Virus record (IMG/VR): IMGVR_UViG_3300035187_001913
Location: 1-42,399 of that record
Reading direction: 5' to 3' (one strand)
DNA from: a virus
DNA length: 42,399 nucleotides
Position 1 is the first letter of the stretch, and the number at the start of each line of letters is the position of its first letter. The notes below the pieces were generated by a model, which worked only from the letters and a program-made list of their open reading frames with translations, was not told where the DNA came from and did no database searches. Positions 1 to 4,931 of the stretch are shown piece by piece. The position numbers were made by a program, and so were the translations under genes.

Positions 1-43
1 GTGGTCAAGCCGTTCTGGTGCGTGGAAGCGGCGGCGGACTGGC
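1..43. repeat. terminal direct repeat (contig closure overlap)
   Basis: Bases 1-43 are identical to bases 42357-42399. One open reading frame continues in frame across the join. This is the overlap expected when a circular or terminally redundant genome is assembled as a linear contig, so one copy should be dropped when the circle is closed. It may not be a physical repeat in the virion. Confidence 0.95.
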
Positions 44-69
44 TGACGTTCCTGCGCAAGCGGCGCTGA
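1..69 (+). CDS. metallophosphoesterase, C-terminal end (continues from 42399)
   Basis: This is the last 22 codons and TGA stop (67-69) of the HTH-metallophosphoesterase that starts at 41403. Codon phase at base 1 matches the phase at 42357, so the two pieces form one 340-residue protein. The end reads DWLTFLRKRR. It is the last gene of the late plus-strand transcription unit. Confidence 0.93.
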   Translation: MVKPFWCVEAAADWLTFLRKRR

Positions 70-142
70 ATGGCTGGGTGAATAGCTGGCCGAATAGGAG
101 GGAATGAGCTGTCAAGGATTCCTTGACGACTGCCCACGAAAA

Positions 143-163
143 ACGCCCCAGCGCTTGGGGCGT
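143..163. terminator. hairpin terminator between late genes and integrase
   Basis: An 8-bp perfect stem (ACGCCCCA 143-150 with TGGGGCGT 156-163) closes a 5-base loop. On the minus strand the stem is followed by TTTTTCG, and on the plus strand only by a short pyrimidine stretch. It can stop late plus-strand transcription before int and, more convincingly, stop minus-strand read-through from the early left operon. Confidence 0.7.
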
Positions 164-491
164 CTTCGAGTGCTGCGGCCACCTTATCCGCCCCAGGCCG
201 GCAGGAGAATCCGGGGAGCTACCCCTTCCGGCCGCTCGGGAACGGCTCGCGTTTGGCACTGCGCGGAATGTAGCACCCTGCAAGCCGCGTGCCAACCCCC
301 GCAGATTCCCCACGACGCACTTCTTAGAGGGGACTTCGATTCCTGCCGGGGGGACTTTGCCCAAAGCCCGACATGCCCGCCCGTACCCGCACGAATCCCC
401 CTAGAACGGCCCACCGGCTCCCCATCGAAACCGGACGAAGATTGCCCTAACCGGCCGCACCGCTCCCCACAGCGGCCCCGCAGTCTTCCCC
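164..491. other. non-coding region upstream of integrase, likely attP
   Basis: About 330 bases with no convincing gene. It lies directly 5' of int, while the 3' end of int is occupied by xis, so this is the only place near the recombination genes with room for attP. There are small dyads (for example CCGCT/AGCGG near 460-475) and a TTCGATTCC string at 335-343 reminiscent of a tRNA T-loop, but flanking bases do not form a proper T-stem. No core can be assigned without the host sequence. Confidence 0.4.
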
Positions 492-1478
492 ATGGCCTCA
501 ATCTACAAACTCCCCAGCGGTCTATGGCGCGCTCAGATCGCCCGCCGCGGTGTGCGCAAGTCGCTGACCTTCGCCACGAAGGCGGCGGCGTCTGCATGGG
601 CTGCGCGAGAGGAGGCGGCCATCCTTGACGGCAAAGCCTCACGGTGGCCCGACAAGACGCTCAGGCAGGCATTGGAGCGGTACGAGCGGGAGGTAACCCC
701 GTCGAAGGGTTCCCGCGTCTTTGAGGGCGTCGTCATCCGCACGACGATCCGAGACTTCCCCGAGCTGGCCGCGATGCCGCTGCACGCGATCACGACGCAG
801 GATCTTGCCCACTGGCGCGACAAGCGGGTGCAGGAAGTCAGCGGGTCAACCGTGGTTCGATACGCGGCCATGCTGCGCAACGTGTGGACGGTGGCGGCGC
901 GTGAATGGGGATGGTGTGCAGAGCCTTCCCCATGGCGTGCGCTGAAGCTCCCAGCGCACAATCCTCCTCGGGAGCGGGTGCCGTCCTGGCGGGAGGTGCG
1001 GGCCGTGCTTCGTCGGCTGAACTACATCACCGGCAGGTCGCCCGACACCATCATGGGACAGGTGGCCTATGCGTGGCTCATCAGCCTGCGAACAGGCATG
1101 AGGGCATCCGAGGTGCGGTCAATCCGGCCTGAGACGACGGACCTACACGCCCGGGTCATCACCCTGCCCCACCACAAGACGGCGCACCTGACGGGGCGTG
1201 CAAGGCGGGTGCCGATCACGAAGCAGGCGGCGCGGCTGGTCGCCTTGTGCCCGAGCTTCACGGTGACGGCGCGCAGCCTAGACGCGGTGTTCAGGAAGGC
1301 GCGGGATCATGCCGGGCTGGATGGCTTCACCTTCCACGACGGCCGGGCGCTGGCGCTCACGCTGCTGTCTCGGCGGGTGGACGTGCTGACCCTCGCTCGG
1401 ATCAGCGGGCATCGGGACTTGCGGGTGTTGCAGACGTACTACCGGGAGGCGGATTCTTCCATCGCTGCGCGCCTGTAG
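492..1478 (+). CDS. int: site-specific tyrosine recombinase (phage integrase)
   Basis: A 328-residue tyrosine recombinase that should integrate and, with xis, excise the prophage. The N-terminal part (1-160) looks like arm-binding and SAM-like core-binding domains. The catalytic domain shows R204 in TGMRASE, H282 and R285 in FHDGR, H307 in SGHRD and the nucleophile Y316 (or Y317) in LQTYYRE. No IntI-type insertion is evident, so it is a phage integrase and not an integron integrase. The ATG at 492 lacks a clear Shine-Dalgarno. Its last 77 bases overlap xis on the other strand. Confidence 0.93.
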   Translation: MASIYKLPSGLWRAQIARRGVRKSLTFATKAAASAWAAREEAAILDGKASRWPDKTLRQALERYEREVTPSKGSRVFEGVVIRTTIRDFPELAAMPLHAITTQDLAHWRDKRVQEVSGSTVVRYAAMLRNVWTVAAREWGWCAEPSPWRALKLPAHNPPRERVPSWREVRAVLRRLNYITGRSPDTIMGQVAYAWLISLRTGMRASEVRSIRPETTDLHARVITLPHHKTAHLTGRARRVPITKQAARLVALCPSFTVTARSLDAVFRKARDHAGLDGFTFHDGRALALTLLSRRVDVLTLARISGHRDLRVLQTYYREADSSIAARL

Positions 1479-1638
1479 CCCAGCGCTCGACATCCTCGGC
1501 CCGCCAGTGAACCGTGCGGCGCGAGATACGCCGTGCAGGCTTGGGGAAGTCCGGGCGCTTCGTCCACTTGTCGGTAACGGTTTCCCGCTTGACGCCGTAG
1601 CGCTCGGCGATTTGGGCAGTGCTCAGATACTCGCTCAT
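1402..1638 (-). CDS. xis: AlpA/excisionase-like DNA-binding protein
   Basis: A 78-residue protein beginning MSEYLSTAQIAERYGVKRET, a MerR/AlpA-type winged helix, followed by a WRAEDVERW strand-helix typical of phage excisionases. It is the last gene of the minus-strand early operon and overlaps the preceding gene by ATGA (1635-1638). It converges on int with a 77-base antisense overlap, so xis and int transcripts are complementary at their 3' ends. The C-terminal Pro/Ser tail (PPPGSTSATPASPDAR) lies in the overlap and looks unstructured. Excisionase function is inferred from fold and position. Confidence 0.78.
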   Translation of the reverse strand: MSEYLSTAQIAERYGVKRETVTDKWTKRPDFPKPARRISRRTVHWRAEDVERWATGAQRWKNPPPGSTSATPASPDAR

Positions 1639-1928
1639 CGCCCCTCACCGATGGCCCGGATGGCGCGGGCGTACACCGCCGCATAGTTGTGCATGTGCTT
1701 GCTGCGCTTGTGCTCGGTGTCAAGCAGCACCGCGCACCGCTCGCGCTCGTCTGCCGCAATCGCCCGCTCCGCAGCCATCAGCCGCCGCGCAGTCTCTCGC
1801 GCTGCTGCAAGCTCGGCTGTCAGGCGCTCGATGGTGTCGGCGGCTTCACGCAGTAGCGAAGGTGGCGGGACTTCGTAGCACGCTGGCTCGCTTGCCCAAT
1901 CGCGCAGCCGCTGTATCAGGTCGCTCAT
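1635..1928 (-). CDS. small coiled-coil phage protein, unknown function
   Basis: A 97-residue protein from the ATG at 1928, chosen because GAGAGGGG lies 5 bases upstream. An in-frame ATG at 1931 and a longer frame to 1949 are alternatives. Residues ~20-65 are Ala/Glu/Arg-rich and should form a helix or coiled coil (REAADTIERLTAELAAARET). It resembles the Ead/Ea22-style accessory proteins of temperate phages in composition only. It overlaps xis by ATGA. Confidence 0.7.
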   Translation of the reverse strand: MSDLIQRLRDWASEPACYEVPPPSLLREAADTIERLTAELAAARETARRLMAAERAIAADERERCAVLLDTEHKRSKHMHNYAAVYARAIRAIGEGR

Positions 1929-1939
1929 CATCGCCCCTC

Positions 1940-2272
1940 TCATGTCCAAAAGTCGCTACGTGGCGACGGAACCCGCTGGTAGCTCTTGCGCAGCCATTCA
2001 AGCGCTGTAGTCCACCCGCAGACCTTCCACGGCTTGCCGTCTGCCTCGACCCGATACGAGTCAACACGACGGGTCCGCCACATCCGCAGCTCGTGCGTCA
2101 CCGGCTGGCCTGAGTCGTAGTCCGTCACCGTCACCACGCGCCGCAAGTCAGGCAGCGTCGGCGGGTACAGCCGCGCCGGCTTGCTCGCGTTCGCTCGGTC
2201 GCGGCCACGGCGCAGGGCTTCGAGCTTGCGCGCGTGGGCGGCCTGGCGCTTGGGGGATGGCTTGCGGTACAT
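1940..2272 (-). CDS. hypothetical basic phage protein
   Basis: A 110-residue protein with a strongly basic N-terminal 40 residues (KRQAAHARKLEALRRGRDRA) and a C-terminal half with beta-rich segments (RVVTVTDYDSGQPVTHELRM). No recognised family. It is the first non-cassette gene downstream of the attC array; its ATG lies 31 bases from the left half site. No good Shine-Dalgarno is visible, so the truncation that created the half site may have removed its original leader. Confidence 0.65.
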   Translation of the reverse strand: MYRKPSPKRQAAHARKLEALRRGRDRANASKPARLYPPTLPDLRRVVTVTDYDSGQPVTHELRMWRTRRVDSYRVEADGKPWKVCGWTTALEWLRKSYQRVPSPRSDFWT

Positions 2273-2302
2273 GCAGAGCTTGCGAGGTTTGGCGATAGCT
2301 TA

Positions 2303-2309
2303 GTTGGGC
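2303..2309 (+). other. attC half site, R' core only (left end of array)
   Basis: GTTGGGC fits the R' consensus GTTRRRY. To its left there is no RYYYAAC partner within 100 bases and no clear L' box, so only the R' side of a site remains. It marks the left boundary of the array, three bases from the stop codon of the first cassette gene. Confidence 0.6.
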
Positions 2310-2311
2310 GG

Positions 2312-2629
2312 CTAGTAGCAGATCACGCGCGCAAGGTGCGCCACGGTCCGCACCTTGATCGTCTTGCCGCTGGTGCTTGTCACCTCTAGCCCCTTTGCGC
2401 CCATGTCGTTCTCCCAGCAGTACCAATCGAGCCATTCGTTGTCGTCGCCAACCTCGCGCCCCAGGCATGCGGTGTAGGCGTCCCACATACGCCCCATAGC
2501 CAGCGCAATCGGCGCTTCTGGGCCGCACTTCGTCAGTGCTTGCAATGCCTCGTACTGGGCCTGCCAGTCGTCGTACCTGCCCTGCCACTCCAGCAGGCGC
2601 GGCGCAATGTCTGCGGGCTTCTTCTTCAT
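2312..2629 (-). CDS. cassette 1 protein, hypothetical
   Basis: A 105-residue Trp-rich acidic protein starting MKKKPADIAPRLLEWQGRYD and containing NEWLDWYCWENDMG. The start at 2629 is preceded by AAGGGAAAAG at ribosome-binding distance, while the longer frame to 2674 would run into attC1. The stop TAG (2312-2314) falls just before the R' core at 2303-2309. The leader between attC1 and the ATG is about 34 bases, the compact layout of a gene cassette. No family recognised. Confidence 0.75.
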   Translation of the reverse strand: MKKKPADIAPRLLEWQGRYDDWQAQYEALQALTKCGPEAPIALAMGRMWDAYTACLGREVGDDNEWLDWYCWENDMGAKGLEVTSTSGKTIKVRTVAHLARVICY

Positions 2630-2663
2630 GCGTCTTTTCCCTTCGTGCCTTCGTTCACCAGCC

Positions 2664-2730
2664 GCCCAACCCATCGCTCAACCGGAGGTCAGCGGCAAGC
2701 CGCTGCCCCCGGTTAGCTCAAACGTTAGGC
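2664..2730 (+). other. attC site 1 (67 bp)
   Basis: R'' GCCCAAC 2664-2670; spacer CCATC; L''-side arm starting GCTCAACCGG; L'-side arm ending CCGGTTAGC; spacer TCAAAC; R' GTTAGGC 2724-2730. The arms pair except for an extra C (in GCT-C-AACC) and an extra T (before CAGCGGC) on the R'' side, plus one A/G mismatch. This is the 5- and 6-base spacer pattern and two-extrahelical-base pattern of classic 59-base elements such as aadA1. Polarity is plus. Confidence 0.9.
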
Positions 2731-2960
2731 CCCTTTGGCGCATGCTTGCAGCGGCAGTTTTCGCACACTTCGCGCAGCACCTGCCGCGTGCAAATGTCGG
2801 CCTGCAGTCCTACGTTTCGAATCCACGCCTTCAGCGTTTCAACCTCAGTAACGTATGCTGCCTCCCGCCTCATGGCTTGCCGCACATATGCTGCTGTTCC
2901 AGCGCGGGGCCTAACTGACGGTTCAACCCGGACTGTTGCCGGCGTGTCGCTTTTGCTCAT
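2718..2960 (-). CDS. cassette 2 protein, Cys-rich, starts inside attC2
   Basis: An 80-residue protein (MSKSDTPATVRVEPSVRPRA...) with a helical middle and a cysteine cluster near the end (ICTRQVLREVCENCRCKH) that could bind metal. The ATG at 2960 has AGGAG 7 bases upstream, so translation on the minus strand is well supported. An in-frame ATG at 2966 is too close to the AGGAG. Both start and ribosome-binding site lie in the central part of attC2, and the TGA stop (2718-2720) lies in the R'-side spacer of attC1, so the gene is embedded in recombination sites at both ends. Confidence 0.72.
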   Translation of the reverse strand: MSKSDTPATVRVEPSVRPRAGTAAYVRQAMRREAAYVTEVETLKAWIRNVGLQADICTRQVLREVCENCRCKHAPKGPNV

Positions 2961-3009
2961 TTGCATACTCCTGTAGCGCCGGCATCAGCCGGTTAACCTA
3001 GCGTTAGAT
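2909..3009 (+). other. attC site 2 (101 bp) with coding central region
   Basis: R'' GCCTAAC 2909-2915; spacer TGAC; arm GGTTCAACCCGG; arm CCGGTTAACC; spacer TAGC; R' GTTAGAT 3003-3009. Extra bases on the R'' side interrupt the repeat (GGTT-C-AACC-C-GG-A-CTG), and pairing extends through TGCCGGCG. The roughly 40-base apex holds the Shine-Dalgarno, the ATG and the first codons of the cassette 2 gene. Polarity is plus. Confidence 0.87.
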
Positions 3010-3174
3010 GCTTGGCGCATCTTTGGCCTTCCGTATCAGCGCCTCCAGCCACTCAGTGCCGTTGCGCGCCACTTTCTCCGCAATGTCGGGGTAGGTCCGC
3101 ACGCTGATGCGCGCGGTTCGCTTCAGCTCGGGCGGCAAGGCCGGGCGGCCCGGCTTCTTCTTGTCGTCGCTCAT
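3004..3174 (-). CDS. cassette 3 second gene, ribbon-helix-helix-like small protein
   Basis: A 56-residue protein: basic GRP linker (KKKPGRPALPPELKRT), one beta strand (RISVRTY) and two helices (PDIAEKVARNGTEWLEALIRKA), the order seen in Arc/CopG-type DNA-binding proteins. Start ATG at 3174 overlaps the stop of the upstream gene (ATGA, 3171-3174), implying translational coupling. Its TAA stop (3004-3006) is exactly the TTA after the crossover G of attC2's R' core. Repressor function is inferred from fold alone. Confidence 0.75.
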   Translation of the reverse strand: MSDDKKKPGRPALPPELKRTARISVRTYPDIAEKVARNGTEWLEALIRKAKDAPSI

Positions 3175-3353
3175 GCGGAGCGACGGATCGGCGTGTAGGG
3201 CTGGCCAACAACATAAACCAGAATGATGGGGTTTCCGTCTTGGTCAAATTCTGTTCGCTGGTACTCGTCGCCAGGGTTCAGGCCAAAAGTGTTCTTCATG
3301 TACTTTTGGTGAGCTTCGAGTCGCTGTTGTTCGGCAAGTTGGTTGCGGGTCAT
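3171..3353 (-). CDS. cassette 3 first gene, hypothetical
   Basis: A 60-residue protein: helical N-terminus (MTRNQLAEQQRLEAHQKYMK) then a beta-rich part (YQRTEFDQDGNPIILVYVVG). GGAG lies 6 bases before the ATG at 3353. It forms a two-gene unit with the RHH-like gene through an ATGA overlap and is preceded by a good promoter (3399-3428). Such pairs in integron arrays are often toxin-antitoxin modules, but neither protein matches a family I recognise, so I do not call it one. Confidence 0.72.
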   Translation of the reverse strand: MTRNQLAEQQRLEAHQKYMKNTFGLNPGDEYQRTEFDQDGNPIILVYVVGQPYTPIRRSA

Positions 3354-3398
3354 GCTGCTCTCCGGTTAGTTGCTGCTGCGTCTTGCTGCAGTGACTCC

Positions 3399-3428
3399 AA
3401 TGTACGCCATAAACTCTGCGCAGGTCAA
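3399..3428 (-). promoter_or_regulatory. sigma70-like promoter inside cassette 3
   Basis: Reading the minus strand: -35 TTGACC (3428-3423), 18-base spacer, -10 TACATT (3404-3399), about 45 bases upstream of the ATG at 3353. This fills the otherwise empty 115-base leader of cassette 3 and would give its two genes expression independent of the phage PL promoter, for example in the lysogen. Confidence 0.55.
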
Positions 3429-3468
3429 GTGTTTATGTGCGCCACAAATGTAAAGTTCGCCAGCACGC

Positions 3469-3540
3469 ATCTAACTCGGCGCTGAACCCGGACCGCCCTA
3501 CGGCTACGCCTCCGGTCGGCCGGTTAGCTCTGCGTTAGGC
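3469..3540 (+). other. attC site 3 (72 bp)
   Basis: R'' ATCTAAC 3469-3475; spacer TCGGC; arm GCTGAACCCGGACCG; arm ending GGCCGGTTAGC; spacer TCTGC; R' GTTAGGC 3534-3540. The R''-side arm has extra G, C and A (GCT-G-AACC-C-GG-A-CCG), at the same places as in attC2. A CTACGGCTACGCC segment forms the apex. Polarity is plus. Confidence 0.9.
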
Positions 3541-3729
3541 CTCAAACCAGCGCACCGCGTCAGCCTTGCCGGTGAACACCAGCCACGCGGCGCGCAGGCG
3601 GTGGCGCAAGCCCAGGCCCTGCCAGCCCATCGGGCGTGCTGCAACCCATCCCAGCGTCGGGTGCGAGTGCGAGCAGTGCTCTGTCAGGTCCACCAACTCA
3701 TTTACCCAATACACACGCGGGCAGTTCAT
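3535..3729 (-). CDS. cassette 4 protein, phage-type hypothetical
   Basis: A 64-residue protein beginning MNCPRVYWVNELVDLTEHCS with a conserved-looking GWVAARPMGWQG core and a C-terminal helix (LRAAWLVFTGKADAVRWFEA). I recognise the style from small genes of Burkholderiales and Pseudomonas temperate phages; no function is known to me. AGAGAGGTGAT precedes the ATG. The leader from attC4 is 26 bases, and the TAA stop (3535-3537) is the TTA of attC3's R' core. Confidence 0.74.
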   Translation of the reverse strand: MNCPRVYWVNELVDLTEHCSHSHPTLGWVAARPMGWQGLGLRHRLRAAWLVFTGKADAVRWFEA

Positions 3730-3755
3730 ACATCACCTCTCTGGCCTGCATTGAG

Positions 3756-3842
3756 GCCTAACCCTGCGTTCCAGCGGACGTGCCGCCAGCAGGGCGGTTG
3801 CTCGAATGTCCAGCGGGCACGCCGCTGAACTCCACGTTAGCC
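3756..3842 (+). other. attC site 4 (87 bp)
   Basis: R'' GCCTAAC 3756-3762; spacer CCTGC; arm GTTCCAGCGGACGTGCC; arm GGCACGCCGCTGAAC; spacer TCCAC; R' GTTAGCC 3836-3842. The arms pair completely except for an extra C and an extra A on the R'' side (GTTC-C-AGCGG-A-CGTGCC). R' deviates at one position from GTTRRRY. Polarity is plus. Confidence 0.88.
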
Positions 3843-4016
3843 CGCCTTCTGTTCGGCGCGGGCTCTTTTCCTCGCCAGCTTGTCGGCGTACTCCGTCAGC
3901 GCTGGCACATCGTCAGGATGCACCCAGCGCTTCCACTGCACGCGGCCTGCGGCTAGTTCGCGGGCTTTGCGCTCGGCTTGGCGCTGGGCTGCTGTCTTGG
4001 CTGTCGGTTGCGTCAT
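3837..4016 (-). CDS. cassette 5 third gene, basic helical protein
   Basis: A 59-residue highly charged protein (AAQRQAERKARELAAGRVQW... EYADKLARKRARAEQKAG). It overlaps the upstream gene by ATGA (4013-4016), which fixes the start at 4016 in place of the longer frame to 4052. The TAA stop (3837-3839) coincides with the TTA of attC4's R' core. Lys/Arg-rich helices suggest nucleic-acid binding, but this is only composition. No family recognised. Confidence 0.68.
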   Translation of the reverse strand: MTQPTAKTAAQRQAERKARELAAGRVQWKRWVHPDDVPALTEYADKLARKRARAEQKAG

Positions 4017-4228
4017 GGTTGCATTACCGGCTCTGAAACCCACAATTCCCATTCATCTCTGGAAAACCTAGTAAAGCCTTCTCCGCTGTCGCGGGCTGCT
4101 TTTGTAAGTTGCCACACGGTGCCGCATTTAGCGCACCAGTGCCGGGTGTAGCCCCAGGCTGAGGCATCTACGGTGTGAATCGACGGCGCTTTGCAGCAGC
4201 CGCCGATTTCTTCGGCGGCCATCTTCAT
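4013..4228 (-). CDS. cassette 5 second gene, small Cys-rich protein
   Basis: A 71-residue protein with CC at residues 11-12 and a zinc-knuckle-like HWCAKCGTVW in the middle, so a possible small zinc ribbon. The ATG at 4228 has GGAAGG 7 bases upstream and overlaps the stop of the gene before it (ATGA 4225-4228). A longer frame to 4246 is less likely. Unknown function; middle gene of a three-gene coupled cassette. Confidence 0.68.
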   Translation of the reverse strand: MKMAAEEIGGCCKAPSIHTVDASAWGYTRHWCAKCGTVWQLTKAARDSGEGFTRFSRDEWELWVSEPVMQP

Positions 4229-4389
4229 GCAACAACCTTCCACCAACCCATCTCTTCGCCCAGAGCCACGTCGGTTTGCTTTTGCAGCAAGGCCACGTTG
4301 TCGAAGAACTCGGGCAGGCTGGTCAGCGGGATAACGCGGAAAGCGTAGAGACTGCCTTGCTCGGTAACAGTGATGGTGGTTGCGTTCAT
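4225..4389 (-). CDS. cassette 5 first gene, 54-residue hypothetical
   Basis: A 54-residue ORF beginning MNATTITVTEQGSLYAFRVI, with an apparent beta-hairpin N-terminus and a helix (PEFFDNVALLQKQTDVALGE). GGAG lies 8 bases before the ATG at 4389, and the stop overlaps the next start by ATGA, which strongly supports translation despite its small size. It heads the three-gene unit behind the promoter at 4425-4453. Confidence 0.7.
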   Translation of the reverse strand: MNATTITVTEQGSLYAFRVIPLTSLPEFFDNVALLQKQTDVALGEEMGWWKVVA

Positions 4390-4424
4390 GTTGCTTGCTC
4401 CGGGTTGCGTGTTGCGATGTAGAG

Positions 4425-4453
4425 ACTATGCCTCATCGTGAGCACTCACGCAA
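4425..4453 (-). promoter_or_regulatory. promoter with palindromic operator in cassette 5
   Basis: Minus strand: -35 TTGCGT (4453-4448), 17-base spacer, -10 CATAGT (4430-4425). A perfect 14-base palindrome, CGTGAG CA CTCACG (4437-4450), overlaps the -35 box and spacer, the usual place for a repressor site. The rest of this ~105-base leader is empty. Box matches are moderate (3/6 and 4/6), so the promoter call rests partly on spacing and the palindrome. Confidence 0.5.
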
Positions 4454-4495
4454 GCACTATTTTCACCGTTACATCTGCGCGCTCCGGGTGGGGCG

Positions 4496-4569
4496 GGCTA
4501 ACTGCTCGCACAACCTGACCCCCTACGGCGCTTCGCGCCTACGTGGGCAGGTTTCCTCGGGCGTTAGGC
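4496..4569 (+). other. attC site 5 (74 bp)
   Basis: R'' GGCTAAC 4496-4502; spacer TGCTC; arm GCACAACCTGACCC; arm GGGCAGGTTTCC; spacer TCGGGC; R' GTTAGGC 4563-4569. Extra C and A on the R'' side (GCA-C-AACCTG-A-CCC). The apex carries a GGCGC/GCGCC mini-hairpin. R'' deviates at one position (GGCTAAC), matching the deviant R' of attC4. Polarity is plus. Confidence 0.85.
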
Positions 4570-4576
4570 CACCCGC

Positions 4577-4906
4577 TCACGGCCGCTCGTTGGCATTCGC
4601 AAACACTTGCAGAAACTTGTTCCCGTCCGTGTGCGTGTCCACCACAACCATCGTGTAGTCGGCGCCTCGGTACACCCACTTCGGCAAGTGCCGTTGGGTG
4701 TAAATCTCGTTCTCGTAGTAATCGCCGTCTTCGCTTTCCAGTTCCTGCTCGGTCTTGGCGAAGCGCACCACGCCAGGGCCTTCTCCGTCCAGTTGCCAAA
4801 AGTATTCGCGGGCATCGTCCAGCGGCAGCACGCGCCAGTCCTCCACGTACCCGAAGTACGCGAACACCTCGGCCCGCAGTGCGTTGTATCGGTCTAGCAA
4901 TTCCAT
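4577..4906 (-). CDS. cassette 6 protein, acidic hypothetical
   Basis: A 109-residue acidic, aromatic-rich protein (MELLDRYNALRAEVFAYFGY ... DGDYYENEIYTQRHLPKWVY). The ATG at 4906 is 31 bases from the GTTAGGC (minus reading) of the right half site, with GGAG upstream, and the TGA lies 8 bases from attC5. It is the cassette nearest to PL. No family recognised; charge and size resemble small phage inhibitor or accessory proteins, which is speculation. Confidence 0.76.
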   Translation of the reverse strand: MELLDRYNALRAEVFAYFGYVEDWRVLPLDDAREYFWQLDGEGPGVVRFAKTEQELESEDGDYYENEIYTQRHLPKWVYRGADYTMVVVDTHTDGNKFLQVFANANERP

Positions 4907-4931
4907 CGTTTTCTCGCTCCGGTTAAAACGG

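Noticed and set aside
335-343. tRNA T-loop-like string suggesting an attP core derived from a tRNA or tmRNA gene
   Set aside because: The flanking five-base segments do not pair as a T-stem and no acceptor end follows, so it is not enough to name an integration target.
104-642. Overlapping ORFs on both strands in the region before int
   Set aside because: They are Arg/Pro-rich shadow frames without ribosome-binding sites and run through the terminator and the likely attP.
492-1478. Integrase considered as an integron integrase for the attC array
   Set aside because: It has an N-terminal phage-type arm and core-binding region and no visible IntI-specific insertion, and it pairs with an excisionase gene. 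It is an ordinary phage integrase.
2536-2976. Plus-strand ORFs through the cassette region (for example one ending AGPN-stop at 2918)
   Set aside because: They end near R'' as a normal cassette gene would, which is tempting given attC polarity. But they lack ribosome-binding sites, have poor protein-like composition (Cys/Ser/Arg-rich), and oppose minus-strand genes with clear Shine-Dalgarno and ATGA coupling.
3364-3370. GTTAGTT near the cassette 3 leader, similar to an R' core
   Set aside because: It does not fit GTTRRRY and has no RYYYAAC partner or inverted repeat on its left side.
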